Source of the DNA: a virus
DNA: 60,091 bases
Strand: one strand, 5' to 3'
Virus record (IMG/VR): IMGVR_UViG_3300006750_000009
Coordinates: 1-60,091 of that record
In this document: positions 33,896 to 42,997 of the stretch, piece after piece
How positions within the stretch are numbered: the stretch's first letter is position 1
How the letters are laid out: every line of letters starts with the position of its first letter
Translations under genes and position numbers: made by a program
The notes under the pieces: generated by a model
The model's input: only the letters and a program-made list of their open reading frames with translations
The model's database searches: none
What the model was told of the DNA's origin: nothing

Positions 33896-34257
33896 ACAGT
33901 AATTTTATCTATTTGTTCAGTATCTCCTTGAAAGATGACATTCATCATTCTTCCGACCTTTGGCTCTGGTCTTAATTCATCAAACCTAGATCTTGGTATA
34001 GCCAATTGATATGTTTTGTGATTTGCATCCATAATCCCGACTTTCACTGGATCTTCTTTATATCTTACTTTGAAGATAGTTCCACTTACTGGTCTTGCAT
34101 TTATTATCCCAAGTTCTGTGCTTGGTAGCATTCCACGGTCATCACTGCTTGTCTCTGACCCTGTTTGAGCACTATCTGTGTAGGCTCCTGTAGCATAGTC
34201 TCCCATGCCTCCAGGGATGTTTGTTTCGACAGCAATTAAAAATTCTTTGAATCTCAT
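33886..34257 (-). CDS. Hypothetical protein, possibly structural
   Basis: 123 residues. It starts MRFKEFLIAVETN, has a Gly/Ser/Thr-rich middle and a basic beta-rich C-terminal half (GTIFKVRYKEDPVKVGI). The TATAAATA box at 34265-34272 on this strand lies seven bases before the ATG, similar to T4 late promoters. No family recognised. Confidence 0.6.
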   Translation of the reverse strand: MRFKEFLIAVETNIPGGMGDYATGAYTDSAQTGSETSSDDRGMLPSTELGIINARPVSGTIFKVRYKEDPVKVGIMDANHKTYQLAIPRSRFDELRPEPKVGRMMNVIFQGDTEQIDKITVQG

Positions 34258-34271
34258 ACTAAAGTATTTAT

Positions 34272-34667
34272 ATGCATGAGACAGAAAACGTAGTGATTAA
34301 AACGGCTGATGTGGATAAAAATATTGTTCCTTTGGTGAATTGGATAAATTCATTTGATGACTTAGAAACCTTATTTTGTTGTGAGGGCAATCAAAATGAC
34401 CCAAATCTAGTAACTCGCGCATATGTAATGTTCTGCTCTCAATCGCAATGGTCGCTCATGCAAGTAATGAAGGTTTTCGAGGATTTCAATAGAACAATTG
34501 ATGAAAAATATATAGCAGAGCATTTGGATGGTAATGGAATTTTTAATATTCCTACAGTGGATATAAGTTTTGAACCAAATTATTGTTCATCGCTGAGATA
34601 TACAATGGGATTTCAAAACAGAGACGTAATGATGGATTTTATTGATTATATAGGAAATAAAAAATGA
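34272..34667 (+). CDS. Conserved phage hypothetical protein
   Basis: 131 residues from ATG 34272. The part VDKNIVPLVNWINSFDDLE followed by TLFCCEGN is a pattern I have seen in many phage proteins of unknown role; Cys residues follow an 'SCEG'-like motif. The start codon overlaps the opposite-strand promoter box. Confidence 0.6.
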   Translation: MHETENVVIKTADVDKNIVPLVNWINSFDDLETLFCCEGNQNDPNLVTRAYVMFCSQSQWSLMQVMKVFEDFNRTIDEKYIAEHLDGNGIFNIPTVDISFEPNYCSSLRYTMGFQNRDVMMDFIDYIGNKK

Positions 34668-35026
34668 GTGTACCAGCTTGGGAATTGGCATCAGTAGAGA
34701 TGCTTGTTCCAGTATATATAAATTGTCACATGAGCCTAGAAAATAGCAATGACATTAGTAAAATTAAAGTTTTTGGATATGTAAATATGATTAAAGGAAT
34801 TCTATATTTGCATGACGAATTGCCAGAAGGTGTTGATGAAGAGGAGTTTAAGAAAGCCGCACTAAATGCAGTAAAAAACCCTCCTCAGCCGATCCTTCCA
34901 GTTGTCCCAGAAGAACTTTATAGCAGATTTCATGAAGTTCAATCTATACAAGTACCAGAGAGAGCTTTTAAGTCTGATCCACCCGAACGTCCAAAAGAGG
35001 AAGAAGAAGATGCCAGAGAAGATTAA
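34664..35026 (+). CDS. Hypothetical protein with disordered acidic tail
   Basis: 120 residues, ATGA overlap with the previous gene. A folded first half and a Pro/Glu-rich end (ERPKEEEEDARED). Function unknown. Confidence 0.6.
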   Translation: MSVPAWELASVEMLVPVYINCHMSLENSNDISKIKVFGYVNMIKGILYLHDELPEGVDEEEFKKAALNAVKNPPQPILPVVPEELYSRFHEVQSIQVPERAFKSDPPERPKEEEEDARED

Positions 35027-35237
35027 TCTAAGCGTTGGTGGAGGAAGCTCATCCCCTTGGTTCCCAATAAAATGCACCACACATGAACAGGTGATTAAAG
35101 AGATAAAGAGACATAGATATGAGCCAAAAGTTACCGCAAAGTTAATTAAGGCTGTTAAATCATATCCAAACAATGCAATTGGATCTTTTATTAAAAACTT
35201 TAACACTCATTTGGCAAAAGCTCAAGGAAAAAAGTAA
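35010..35237 (+). CDS. Small basic protein
   Basis: 75 residues from ATG 35010, overlapping the gene before by 17 bases behind GAGGAAG. It has a GGGSSSPW turn and a helical basic C-terminus (KAVKSYPNNAIGSFIKNF). Function unknown. Confidence 0.55.
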   Translation: MPEKINLSVGGGSSSPWFPIKCTTHEQVIKEIKRHRYEPKVTAKLIKAVKSYPNNAIGSFIKNFNTHLAKAQGKK

Positions 35238-35276
35238 ATTTATACTCTGATAGTAATATCCTAAGGAGTATAAATT

Positions 35277-35897
35277 ATGGCTAATATAAATACAGGGAGA
35301 CACGTTGTATCTCCTGGCGAAGATCGTAGAAAGAAAGTATTGGATGCTGGTGGAGGAGTTGTAGATGTAAGCCAACTATCTCCCGAAGACAGAGCGAAGT
35401 TTATCGCATCCCAAGAAGCAAACAAGCCTCTAGGCGAATGTTGCAAAGCACCCGATAAAACATTGGATGACCTCAAAAAGGTGTTAGAGCCTTGTTCTGT
35501 AGACAGTCTTCCAAAAGTGACTGTCACACCAGACGCACAGCAGTTCATTCCTACAAGACAGGCTGGCTTGGCTGGTTTTGATGTTGTGGCTAATGTAGAT
35601 GCAGATGGCGCTGGAAGAAAGGTTATTTCATTGCCGCCACGAGGAAGTGTGACCGTGGATTGCGGGTTTTATATTAACGTCCCAGATAATATGTCAGCAT
35701 TCATTTCTATCAGTGATGAATTGGCTGAAGCTGGCGTTATAATTAAAAACGCCCCTGCTGTTGTCAGAAACGGAGATAGAGCCAAGATTATGGTCGCAAA
35801 CATAAGCAAAGGTTCTGTAATCAACATAGATCATGGACAAAAAGTTGCGCAACTTAGATTGGTTGAAACTGTCTTCTTTGATGTTGAGGTTGGATAA
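35277..35897 (+). CDS. dUTPase-fold protein, likely not an active dUTPase
   Basis: 206 residues behind AAGGAGT. Residues about 95-200 match the trimeric dUTPase beta-clip: AGFDVVANV, VDCGFYINVP, SDELAEAGVIIKNAPAVV, GQKVAQLRLVE. The usual uracil-site motif GVIDxDY is replaced by GVIIKNAP, and the AGYDL and SELA motifs are changed, so catalysis is doubtful. Some phage dUTPase-fold proteins are signalling or structural. The first 90 residues are an unrelated extension. Confidence 0.6.
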   Translation: MANINTGRHVVSPGEDRRKKVLDAGGGVVDVSQLSPEDRAKFIASQEANKPLGECCKAPDKTLDDLKKVLEPCSVDSLPKVTVTPDAQQFIPTRQAGLAGFDVVANVDADGAGRKVISLPPRGSVTVDCGFYINVPDNMSAFISISDELAEAGVIIKNAPAVVRNGDRAKIMVANISKGSVINIDHGQKVAQLRLVETVFFDVEVG

Positions 35898-36001
35898 TGA
35901 AAAATCCGTGGATTGAAAATGATGAAAACAGCATTAAGGTCAATGTGACTTTTGATTCAGGAAAAATGCACGTTACAATTGGAAAAGGTAGTTTGAAATG
36001 A
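35897..36001 (+). CDS. Very small protein (34 residues)
   Basis: ATG 35897 shares a base with the previous TAA, and the TGA at 35999 overlaps the next ATG at 35998, so the frame fits an operon exactly. The product starts MKNPWIENDENSIKV. It is too short for family recognition; the perfect stop/start coupling is the evidence. Confidence 0.5.
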   Translation: MKNPWIENDENSIKVNVTFDSGKMHVTIGKGSLK

Positions 36002-36204
36002 AAAAAGTATTTGTAGTTTTCAAAGTTGCACGTCAGGTACAAGGCGAATACGTCATGGTCCAAACTTTGGGCGTTTTTAATTCATCTCAAACAGCAGAGA
36101 AGTTTGGGAAGTCCCAAGCAAAAGGTACTGAATTAGTGGCAACCCCAGAAGGAAAAGTGGAATGCCATTGCGAAGTCGGAATACATGAAGCAGAGCTTAA
36201 ATAA
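35998..36204 (+). CDS. Small hypothetical protein
   Basis: 68 residues, ATG overlapping the stop of the 34-residue gene. It starts MKKVFVVFKVARQ and ends with a CHCEVG stretch. Function unknown. Confidence 0.6.
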   Translation: MKKVFVVFKVARQVQGEYVMVQTLGVFNSSQTAEKFGKSQAKGTELVATPEGKVECHCEVGIHEAELK

Positions 36205-36212
36205 GGAATCTA

Positions 36213-36977
36213 ATGGAATCTAATAAAATTATTACGCCCCACAATCCTCTTGAGGGCGAAAAGCCAGAAATGAACATCCCACTGAGGGATAACACGGATG
36301 AGCAAGTTTCTATAATTATCGTTCATAGAAATAAGCCAGATTATCTTAGCATGTTGCTTCAATCTATCACAGTTACAAGTTTTAACAATAACTATGAAAT
36401 CATTGTTGTTGATAATGGATCTGGTAAGGAGTCGCAAGATTTCTTGGATGAATTAGAGCAAGAAGGCGAAATAAAAATAATTAGAAATGAAGAGAATTTG
36501 TATTGGAGCGCAGCAGCAAACAAAGGCGCTGCTGCGGCTGATGAAAATTCAAAGCATTTTATATTCATGCATCATGATGTTGTAGTTCTTCACCCAGGCT
36601 GGATTGATCTTTTTGTGAATGTAGCAGAAGGGCGTGAATCTGGAATCGTTGGAACAGAACTTGCAGAATACATGATTGCAGGACAAAAGGTTTCATATCT
36701 GCAAGAGTGGTGCTTGTTGGTTAGCAGAGAAGTGTGGGGGTATGTGGGTCCGTTTGAAGAATCATTGCCACAAGTAGGGCATTCTTTCGTTCTTACATTC
36801 AAAGCACAAAAAATGGGATTCAAGCCTCAAATTATCGGAACATCAGTTGTTCATCATTACAGAGTGTTTGAGCTTGATATTAACGATTATGAAAGGTTGA
36901 TAGAAACTGCAATGACAGAAATTCCAAAGCTGATTACAGACATTCAAAGCAAGCCTCTGAATAACCCCATTCTATAA
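36213..36977 (+). CDS. Family 2 glycosyltransferase
   Basis: 254 residues from ATG 36213. GT-A core: VSIIIVHRNKPDYL, EIIVVDNGS, then a metal-site region HHDVVVLHPGW in place of the usual DxD, and a WGYVGPFEESLPQ acceptor loop. It transfers a sugar from a nucleotide sugar, possibly to a phage glycan, capsid or host surface. Other sugar genes are at 11304-13617 and 43533. Confidence 0.8.
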   Translation: MESNKIITPHNPLEGEKPEMNIPLRDNTDEQVSIIIVHRNKPDYLSMLLQSITVTSFNNNYEIIVVDNGSGKESQDFLDELEQEGEIKIIRNEENLYWSAAANKGAAAADENSKHFIFMHHDVVVLHPGWIDLFVNVAEGRESGIVGTELAEYMIAGQKVSYLQEWCLLVSREVWGYVGPFEESLPQVGHSFVLTFKAQKMGFKPQIIGTSVVHHYRVFELDINDYERLIETAMTEIPKLITDIQSKPLNNPIL

Positions 36978-37015
36978 CCATATATATCACTAGGTTATTT
37001 AAGGGAGAATTTAAT

Positions 37016-37147
37016 ATGGTACAAACTCCATCAGATGAAGTTGTTATAAATTTTGGAAATCAAACTGTAACTGGACACTTGCAATTTGTTCCATCTAACA
37101 TAACAGCCTCAGATTTAGAGACAAGTTCGTCAGTTTCAATGTTATAA
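37016..37147 (+). CDS. Small protein (43 residues)
   Basis: ATG 37016 behind a good AAGGGAGA site; the stop lies at the edge of the bidirectional terminator. It reads MVQTPSDEVVINFGNQTVTG and is Ser/Thr-rich at the end. Function unknown; context supports expression. Confidence 0.55.
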   Translation: MVQTPSDEVVINFGNQTVTGHLQFVPSNITASDLETSSSVSML

Positions 37148-37178
37148 AAAAACGCCCCCTAGCTAGGGGGCGTTTTTT
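37147..37178. terminator. Bidirectional terminator
   Basis: A perfect palindrome of AAAAAACGCCCCCTAG and its complement serves both the + strand operon and the convergent RNA ligase gene. Confidence 0.92.
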
Positions 37179-37180
37179 AT

Positions 37181-38563
37181 TTACTCTGGTGTTTCCTCAT
37201 CCCTGAGTCCTATCAGATCCATGAATTTTCCAGCATTCCCAGATTTAACTTCTTCATTGATCCATTCACCAGATTCTTTCGCCGCTTCTTTTCTCTTTTC
37301 CATTTCTTTTTTTGAAGCAGCACGCTGCGCATCAGATCCTCTTCCAATGTCGCTCAAACATGTAAATATATTGTCCCTTAAAACACGTTCATCTGTAACG
37401 TTGATGTTTTGCAGGATTATACTTCTCATTGTAGAGCAGTCTTCGCCAGGAGTAGCTTTTTCTTCTTTTTCTCCACGAATTTTTTGGAGTTTGATTTCCC
37501 ATTTTTTAAGCATTTGCTTTCCAAACAGTTCATACGCAAGATTCTTCTGAGTTAGATTTTTATCTTGCCACTTTTTAACTTTGCCAACGGCAAGGTCAAT
37601 AAGTTCATTTAATTTCGCAGTGATTAGATCTGTCTTCTCCTTGGCATGAGGGAAGTATGAGATAATTTCTTCCTCTTCCCCTTCCAGCACTTTTGGAACA
37701 AGTCTCTTCATAGACAATTCACCAATGAAGTGATGTTTTTCAACATAGCCTGGATCTTTGACTTTGACACGTTTCCCTGTATTTCTATCTCGGAAGACGT
37801 ATCCTTCAAAGTCAGGAGTATCTTTGTTGATTTCATCCATCATTCTTTGAATTTCGCTTTGATCATCAATGGAATCCCATCGTCGTGGTCTAAAAGCCCC
37901 GATACGATCTGCGATTTCATCTAGTTGATCTTCGCAAGACTCTCTGTGCGTTTCTATATTTCTTGCTCCCAAGAGATATAGACCGTATTGTTCCTTTTTA
38001 TACTTTGTCAATACAGCACTTGCTTCATGGATGAATTCAAACACATAGGTGTGTGGCATATCTCCTTTATGGAATTTTAAGTCTAAAACATATGTTCCAA
38101 TCAGAGGCATGAATTCATATCTTTTGCCATAGAAGCTAGTGAGTTGCATTTGCATATCTTGATCTGAATCAGACACCATTTTTCTGGTGTGCCAATTTGG
38201 ATTTTTTGCTAGTTCGTTTGGGAAGAACACTCCAACCATCGTGCCGTCCATTTTTTCTAGCATTTCAGCGTTGGACATATCGACAGGATCAGCGCCTTTT
38301 TCTGCCTTGTTCAGAAATCGCACGAATGGGAAGCTGGCGATAAGCGAAAGTGGATCTCCATTAAAGCCATCGACTTTTCGCACAACCATACCTCTCACTA
38401 GACGATTGTATTCGTTTCGTCCACCAGGAGCGTAATTCAGTACCCAGTATTGTCCTTTATCTCCCCAATGGATTTCTTGGCGATTTAGCCATTCTGCATC
38501 GCCATCAACCAAAGCTTGGATAATAGTGCGTAAATTGTCTTTTTCGACTTGTGTGGTTTCCAT
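37181..38563 (-). CDS. T4 Rnl1-like RNA ligase
   Basis: 460 residues. Nucleotidyl transferase motif I is EKMDGTMV with Lys104; motif Ia-like LVRGMVV lies before it, motif IV is EGYVFRD and motif V KRVKVKDP. The C-terminal third is a basic, helical domain longer than in T4 Rnl1. In T4 the enzyme repairs tRNA cut by host anticodon nucleases; a similar defence role is likely. It has its own promoter on this strand. Confidence 0.85.
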   Translation of the reverse strand: METTQVEKDNLRTIIQALVDGDAEWLNRQEIHWGDKGQYWVLNYAPGGRNEYNRLVRGMVVRKVDGFNGDPLSLIASFPFVRFLNKAEKGADPVDMSNAEMLEKMDGTMVGVFFPNELAKNPNWHTRKMVSDSDQDMQMQLTSFYGKRYEFMPLIGTYVLDLKFHKGDMPHTYVFEFIHEASAVLTKYKKEQYGLYLLGARNIETHRESCEDQLDEIADRIGAFRPRRWDSIDDQSEIQRMMDEINKDTPDFEGYVFRDRNTGKRVKVKDPGYVEKHHFIGELSMKRLVPKVLEGEEEEIISYFPHAKEKTDLITAKLNELIDLAVGKVKKWQDKNLTQKNLAYELFGKQMLKKWEIKLQKIRGEKEEKATPGEDCSTMRSIILQNINVTDERVLRDNIFTCLSDIGRGSDAQRAASKKEMEKRKEAAKESGEWINEEVKSGNAGKFMDLIGLRDEETPE

Positions 38564-38625
38564 TTTTATCTCCCTTTATTCGATGTTGTTGCTTGAGATT
38601 GGACAATCTGACAACATATTTCCAA

Positions 38626-38654
38626 ATTATACTCAATAAATGGTCAATTGTAAA
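38626..38654 (-). promoter_or_regulatory. Phage promoter for the RNA ligase gene
   Basis: On the minus strand: TTTACA at 38654-38649, a 17-base spacer ending GAG, TATAAT at 38631-38626. The start of the spacer (ATTGACC) is identical to that in the promoter at the window end. Confidence 0.85.
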
Positions 38655-38702
38655 CAAAGTTCCGAAACATACATAAGATATAACCTTTTTTAGGAGGATG
38701 AT

Positions 38703-39368
38703 TTGGCAAAATCTCGAACAGCGAGTCGTAAAAAAAACAGTAAGTTTCACATGGAATTCCTAAACACGCACCAGCAGATAGCTTATGGAGCCTATCAGCA
38801 GCATGACATTATATTCCTTCTTGGTCCAGCAGGTGTAGGCAAAACTCACTTGGCAATGTCATTTGCGATAAATGACATTTTGGCAGGGGATAAAAGCAAG
38901 GTTGTTTTGACCCGTCCGATTGTTGAAGCTGGGGAAAGCCTTGGCTATTTGCCAGGAGATTTTGAAGAAAAGGTAAATCCTTATATGCTTCCTATGTTTG
39001 ACTGCTTGGAGAAGATGGTTGGAAAAGGAGAAACGCCTCAAAAAGACACGTTGAAAAGGGCGATTGAAGTTGCGCCTTTGGCGTACATGAGAGGACGCAC
39101 TTTTGACGATTCTGTTTGCATTTTTGATGAGGCTCAAAACGCGACTAAGACGCAATTGAAGTTGTTCTTAAGTCGCTTGGGCAAGGACAGCAAAATGATT
39201 ATTACGGGAGATCCAAATCAAAGTGACCGTCATAGTGTAGGTGATGTGCATTTAGAAGATGTTGTCCACAGGCTTGAGAACGTTAAAGGCGTGTCCATCA
39301 TACGTTTTGACAACTCAGCAATTGTTAGGCATGAACTTGTAGGAAAGATTTTAGATAAGTTAGTATAA
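38703..39368 (+). CDS. phoH: PhoH-like ATPase
   Basis: 221 residues from a TTG at 38703 placed seven bases after a strong AGGAGG; no ATG fits as well. Walker A GPAGVGKT (41-48), Walker B CIFDEAQN (139-146), sensor TGDPNQSD. PhoH proteins are common in large phages; activity as RNA helicase or nuclease partner has been suggested. The gene runs into the structural gene after one base. Confidence 0.9.
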   Translation: MAKSRTASRKKNSKFHMEFLNTHQQIAYGAYQQHDIIFLLGPAGVGKTHLAMSFAINDILAGDKSKVVLTRPIVEAGESLGYLPGDFEEKVNPYMLPMFDCLEKMVGKGETPQKDTLKRAIEVAPLAYMRGRTFDDSVCIFDEAQNATKTQLKLFLSRLGKDSKMIITGDPNQSDRHSVGDVHLEDVVHRLENVKGVSIIRFDNSAIVRHELVGKILDKLV

Positions 39369-39369
39369 T

Positions 39370-40842
39370 ATGGCACTTCTTACATACGTAGTTTCCGAAC
39401 CAGTAATTACAGTGACCCCAGAGTCTACGATAGTCGCATCTTGTGACTTCAATGATAATAGGGACTTTAGTTGGGATGTAATTACTGAGCCGATTCTTTA
39501 TAATTTCCGAGTAGAATCGGAATGTAGCACCGAATTGAATTGCAATCCTGATTCCGATCAAGATTGCAATATCAGTATGTTTGGCGTAGATTCCCCAGGA
39601 GAGCGAGTTGTAATTAACGTGGTTGCAACAGACGTTTCTGACGTGTGCCAACAATTGTCTGATCGTGGGTTTGATTTTTTGATAAGCAGTATCAAAAAAT
39701 TTAGTCGCCCCTTTGATCGTTCTCAGAGAGAAGCGTTAGAAGCCGCTGGGTTTGATTTTACATGTAACACTTTAGAAGAACAAGATCTTGGTAATGCCGA
39801 GTGTGATGAATTTATTTTGACGAGTGGAGAATTCGACTTCACAGTCACAGCAACAGTTACAACTTCGGGAGGAATATTTTTCTCATATCCTCCAGATGAA
39901 GGTGGTGGACTGTTTATTATGTACACATCGCCAACAGTCACAGTTGCGCCTGAATCAACATTGGGGATTAGTTCTGGAGTAGCATTTTCTTACATATCTA
40001 ATGCTGCTGTGACGGTTACTAGTGAATCTGAAATGTCGTCAGGCACAGATCTAGGGGTATTGTCTACAGCAGGCAGTTCCCTGGTGTCTCTGTTGGACTT
40101 TGTGGCATTTTTTGGCACTACGACAGGAGCGACATTGGAGGGACTGGAAGAGACTTTAATACCAGTAGATTGCGATTGCAATCCGCTTCCTTCTACTTTG
40201 GAATTGCATCACAACATTGTGAGGGGTGACAATCCTTTGCAGTTTTTCTTGACCAGAAATTCGTTAGATTTTGCTAGTCCAGCAGATTTGGTATTCAGTC
40301 GAGGTAATGTGTCTGACATACAGTACGATGGTGCGTGGCAAGAAATAAATAGTTTCTCTGGGCTCGGAAATTCAGGAGATCAAGAAAGTTGGTCAGTTTC
40401 TTCTGAATGGTCTTGTACCGATCAACAGAGTGCCTTTGACCTGGACGGAGCATTTTATTGGAGGTTTTCCATCTACATTAGGCAAAATCTTTATGATGGA
40501 ACATATAGGGATACGAGAATATTGGTAAGGTTCTCATCTGTGGGAGTTTGTTTGACAGATGTTGGCAAAGATATAGATTTTGTGTTCGATTTAGACACAG
40601 AAAACAAGACTGTTTCTGTCGTAAGAGGGGAGGCAACTATAAGTTCAATTGTGTTGAGAGATGGAATTGGGCTATTTAAAACAAAAGAATGGACAGAAGA
40701 TCCAAATTTACGAATTAAGATTACTAAATTAGATTTGTCAACAGTCGCTCCAAGACTGGACATTAGCCCACTTTTCCCAGATCAACCTTCCCCGCAATTA
40801 GTCGCTGAAGACGAATCCGGGGTTTTTGTAGAGGTCCAATAA
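39370..40842 (+). CDS. Probable virion structural protein (beta-rich)
   Basis: 490 residues from ATG 39370. Long Thr/Ser/Val-rich beta repeats (VTVTPESTI, VTVAPESTL, VTVTSESEM) recur about three times near residues 12-25, 193-202 and 213-222. Pro-rich C-terminus. This is typical of tail-fibre or capsid decoration proteins. A small membrane protein follows with a one-base overlap. Confidence 0.6.
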   Translation: MALLTYVVSEPVITVTPESTIVASCDFNDNRDFSWDVITEPILYNFRVESECSTELNCNPDSDQDCNISMFGVDSPGERVVINVVATDVSDVCQQLSDRGFDFLISSIKKFSRPFDRSQREALEAAGFDFTCNTLEEQDLGNAECDEFILTSGEFDFTVTATVTTSGGIFFSYPPDEGGGLFIMYTSPTVTVAPESTLGISSGVAFSYISNAAVTVTSESEMSSGTDLGVLSTAGSSLVSLLDFVAFFGTTTGATLEGLEETLIPVDCDCNPLPSTLELHHNIVRGDNPLQFFLTRNSLDFASPADLVFSRGNVSDIQYDGAWQEINSFSGLGNSGDQESWSVSSEWSCTDQQSAFDLDGAFYWRFSIYIRQNLYDGTYRDTRILVRFSSVGVCLTDVGKDIDFVFDLDTENKTVSVVRGEATISSIVLRDGIGLFKTKEWTEDPNLRIKITKLDLSTVAPRLDISPLFPDQPSPQLVAEDESGVFVEVQ

Positions 40843-41201
40843 TGGGAACAATATTAACGATTTTATTTTGCATATTGCTTGTAGTAGGAGCAATATGTTC
40901 AATTGCTGGTTTTTTAATCGCAATGTCACTGTCTAATCTACTAGTCAACTTGAATGAAAGGTTGGCTCAATTGGTAGAAATTTTGTTTGTTTTAGGAGAA
41001 CAAAAGAAGGCGATTGATCCATCAATAGAAAGAATTCCAGGTCGAGGACAGGGATTACAAGATTTGAAAAATAACGGAACATATGATCCACGGCATGCAA
41101 CGCAGGCTCAACCGTCGCCAGAGATGAAGTGGGGAGAAAACACCCCAATCGCTCCTGATGGTAATCCAGCTAATGGAACGTGGGACAAAAACTTACAATA
41201 A
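40842..41201 (+). CDS. Small membrane protein
   Basis: 119 residues. One long hydrophobic span (residues about 4-30), an amphipathic helix, then a Pro/Gly/Asn-rich hydrophilic tail. Start ATG shares a base with the previous stop. Function unknown. Confidence 0.65.
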   Translation: MGTILTILFCILLVVGAICSIAGFLIAMSLSNLLVNLNERLAQLVEILFVLGEQKKAIDPSIERIPGRGQGLQDLKNNGTYDPRHATQAQPSPEMKWGENTPIAPDGNPANGTWDKNLQ

Positions 41202-41283
41202 AACTTGCAAACTGCTAAAGTAGTGGTTTGAAACTAACGATACTAACGTAAAATATACATAAAGAATAACTAAGGACAACTAT

Positions 41284-41811
41284 ATGTTAACTATAAATAA
41301 ACGTAATGAACTAATACTTTCACATATGCCACTAGCTGATAAAATAGCTTTTTATAAAAAAGGAAAAGTTCCTTATTTCATAGATGTTGATGAACTAAAA
41401 TCAGCAGCGTATTTTGGACTTGTAGACGCAGCATGCAAATATAACCCAAAATACAAGTCTTTCGCAGGATATGCATCTATTAGAATTTCTGGGTCAATCT
41501 GTGACTTTCTCAGATCATTGGGTTGGGGAAGCAAATGTCAATACACTGTCATTTTTTGCGATGAAGATTCTCCTTTAGATTCATGGAAAGAAGCCGATCC
41601 AGAAGATGATTGGCAATCTTTTAAGGATGTAATTAAAAAATTGGACAAAATTGAGCAACAGGTCTTGATGTGGTATTATGGTGAAGGCTATAATATGAGA
41701 GAAATCGGAGACAAGCTAGATGTTAGCGAGTCCCGAATCAGTCAGATAATCAAAAGATGCAAGATTTTACTGAAAAGACAGTGGGAAGATAAAAAGGATG
41801 AATTGTACTAA
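41284..41811 (+). CDS. Sigma70-family RNA polymerase sigma factor
   Basis: 175 residues behind AAGGAC. Region 2 is seen in DVDELKSAAYFGLVDAACKY and FAGYASIRISGSICDFLRS (like the FliA/SigB core-binding and -10 part). Region 4 is a clear HTH: YNMREIGDKLDVSESRISQI. Regions 1 and 3 are reduced. It may direct host polymerase to phage promoters, perhaps the TATAAA-box group. It overlaps the next gene by 14 bases. Confidence 0.85.
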   Translation: MLTINKRNELILSHMPLADKIAFYKKGKVPYFIDVDELKSAAYFGLVDAACKYNPKYKSFAGYASIRISGSICDFLRSLGWGSKCQYTVIFCDEDSPLDSWKEADPEDDWQSFKDVIKKLDKIEQQVLMWYYGEGYNMREIGDKLDVSESRISQIIKRCKILLKRQWEDKKDELY

Positions 41812-42691
41812 TAAAATTTACGCCCCTATATTATGCGTATTTTTGCTAACATCGTCAGTTTTTGCGGTGGACTATAATGTTCGAACATCAACAGGAAGTG
41901 TTGGCATACCAATTCCTACAGGAGTTGCTGAATTAGATCCATCTATAGAAATAAAAAATTGGTGGAGAGGCGTTTCTGGGGATTTTGAGGTAATTAGTCT
42001 TGATGATGAAAAAGGAAAATGGATTGAAAATAATATCAATAAATTCAAAAATGAAATTTTGCCAAAGTGGGGACTGCCAAATGTGAAAATTACCGCCCCT
42101 GTCAGGGTCATTTTGGTCCCTGACAAAGAAATCATGAAAAAGCTTTTCAGAATAGAGGAATCGAGAATTGAAGTTTTTCGTGATTATAAAGGGGAAAAAA
42201 TTCATGTCATTTACATGGTTACAGAAGATACTGTAGAAAGTACAGTAAATCCCTGTTTGATGAAAATGATGTTGGCAGAATTCGCTCTTGAGCAAAATTT
42301 AAAATTTCCTTTTTGGATATACCAAGGGATGTCTGGACTGTCTTCTTCCCCAAAGTCAGTTCGTGATATGTTGAGAAAAAACAAATATCAAAGTGTTGAA
42401 GATGTTTTTTCTGGAACAGAAGTAGAGTGGAGGAAGTTGGACGTTTATAATCGAGCGTCATTTGATTATCGGTGTATGGTTTTAACTTTGCTTTTAAGAC
42501 AAGAGTTTGGAGAACGGAATTTACATAAGTATTTGAAAGCGGAATCCACAGATAGTATAAAAGATGTGTATGGATTTAGGGATATTTCTCAATTTGATTC
42601 GGTTTACAAAAGGTATTCTGATGACTTGAAAGAAGCCTTTGATAGGAAAAGAGTCCCTGATAAATACTTGAAAATTTTACCTGCAAAATAA
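41798..42691 (+). CDS. Exported protein, peptidase MA-like without active site
   Basis: 297 residues. A signal peptide (IYAPILCVFLLTSSVFA) with likely cleavage near residue 23. The body has the outline of gluzincin peptidase-MA proteins (VRVILVPDKEIMKKLF, then FPFWIYQGMSG) but LMKMMLAEFALEQ stands where HExxH is expected. I infer a secreted, non-catalytic protein; the family call is tentative. Confidence 0.5.
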   Translation: MNCTNKIYAPILCVFLLTSSVFAVDYNVRTSTGSVGIPIPTGVAELDPSIEIKNWWRGVSGDFEVISLDDEKGKWIENNINKFKNEILPKWGLPNVKITAPVRVILVPDKEIMKKLFRIEESRIEVFRDYKGEKIHVIYMVTEDTVESTVNPCLMKMMLAEFALEQNLKFPFWIYQGMSGLSSSPKSVRDMLRKNKYQSVEDVFSGTEVEWRKLDVYNRASFDYRCMVLTLLLRQEFGERNLHKYLKAESTDSIKDVYGFRDISQFDSVYKRYSDDLKEAFDRKRVPDKYLKILPAK

Positions 42692-42703
42692 GAGGTTTTT
42701 AAA

Positions 42704-42997
42704 ATGTTTAGTTTAATCGGTTGGATAGTATACGGATTGATAGTAGGTCTTATTGCTAAGGCTTTACACCCAGGTGACGATCCAGTGGGTTTTGTCCCAA
42801 CGGTAGGGATTGGTGTGGCTGGAAGTTTTGTTGGCGGATTTGTAAATTGGACAATAGGAAATGGACACTCGCCATTGGCAACATCAGGAATTATGATGGG
42901 TGTGGTTGGTGGCATTGCATTCTTGTTTGCTTACAGGTACATTCGTCTAAAGTGGCTGTCTGATGAGCCAAGAAGTTTTTGGACAGGCAAAAAATGA
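42704..42997 (+). CDS. GlsB/YeaQ/YmgE family membrane protein
   Basis: 97 residues. Three spans with family marks GWIVYGLIVGLIAKALHPG, GVAGSFVGGFV and a Gly-rich last helix. Sometimes named transglycosylase-associated protein; function unknown, induced by stress in bacteria. ATG 42704. Confidence 0.85.
   Translation: MFSLIGWIVYGLIVGLIAKALHPGDDPVGFVPTVGIGVAGSFVGGFVNWTIGNGHSPLATSGIMMGVVGGIAFLFAYRYIRLKWLSDEPRSFWTGKK

Noticed and set aside
38655-38700. Promoter for phoH at the TATAAC box near 38679
   Set aside because: No -35 match at the usual distance and no AAG; the transcript start cannot be placed.
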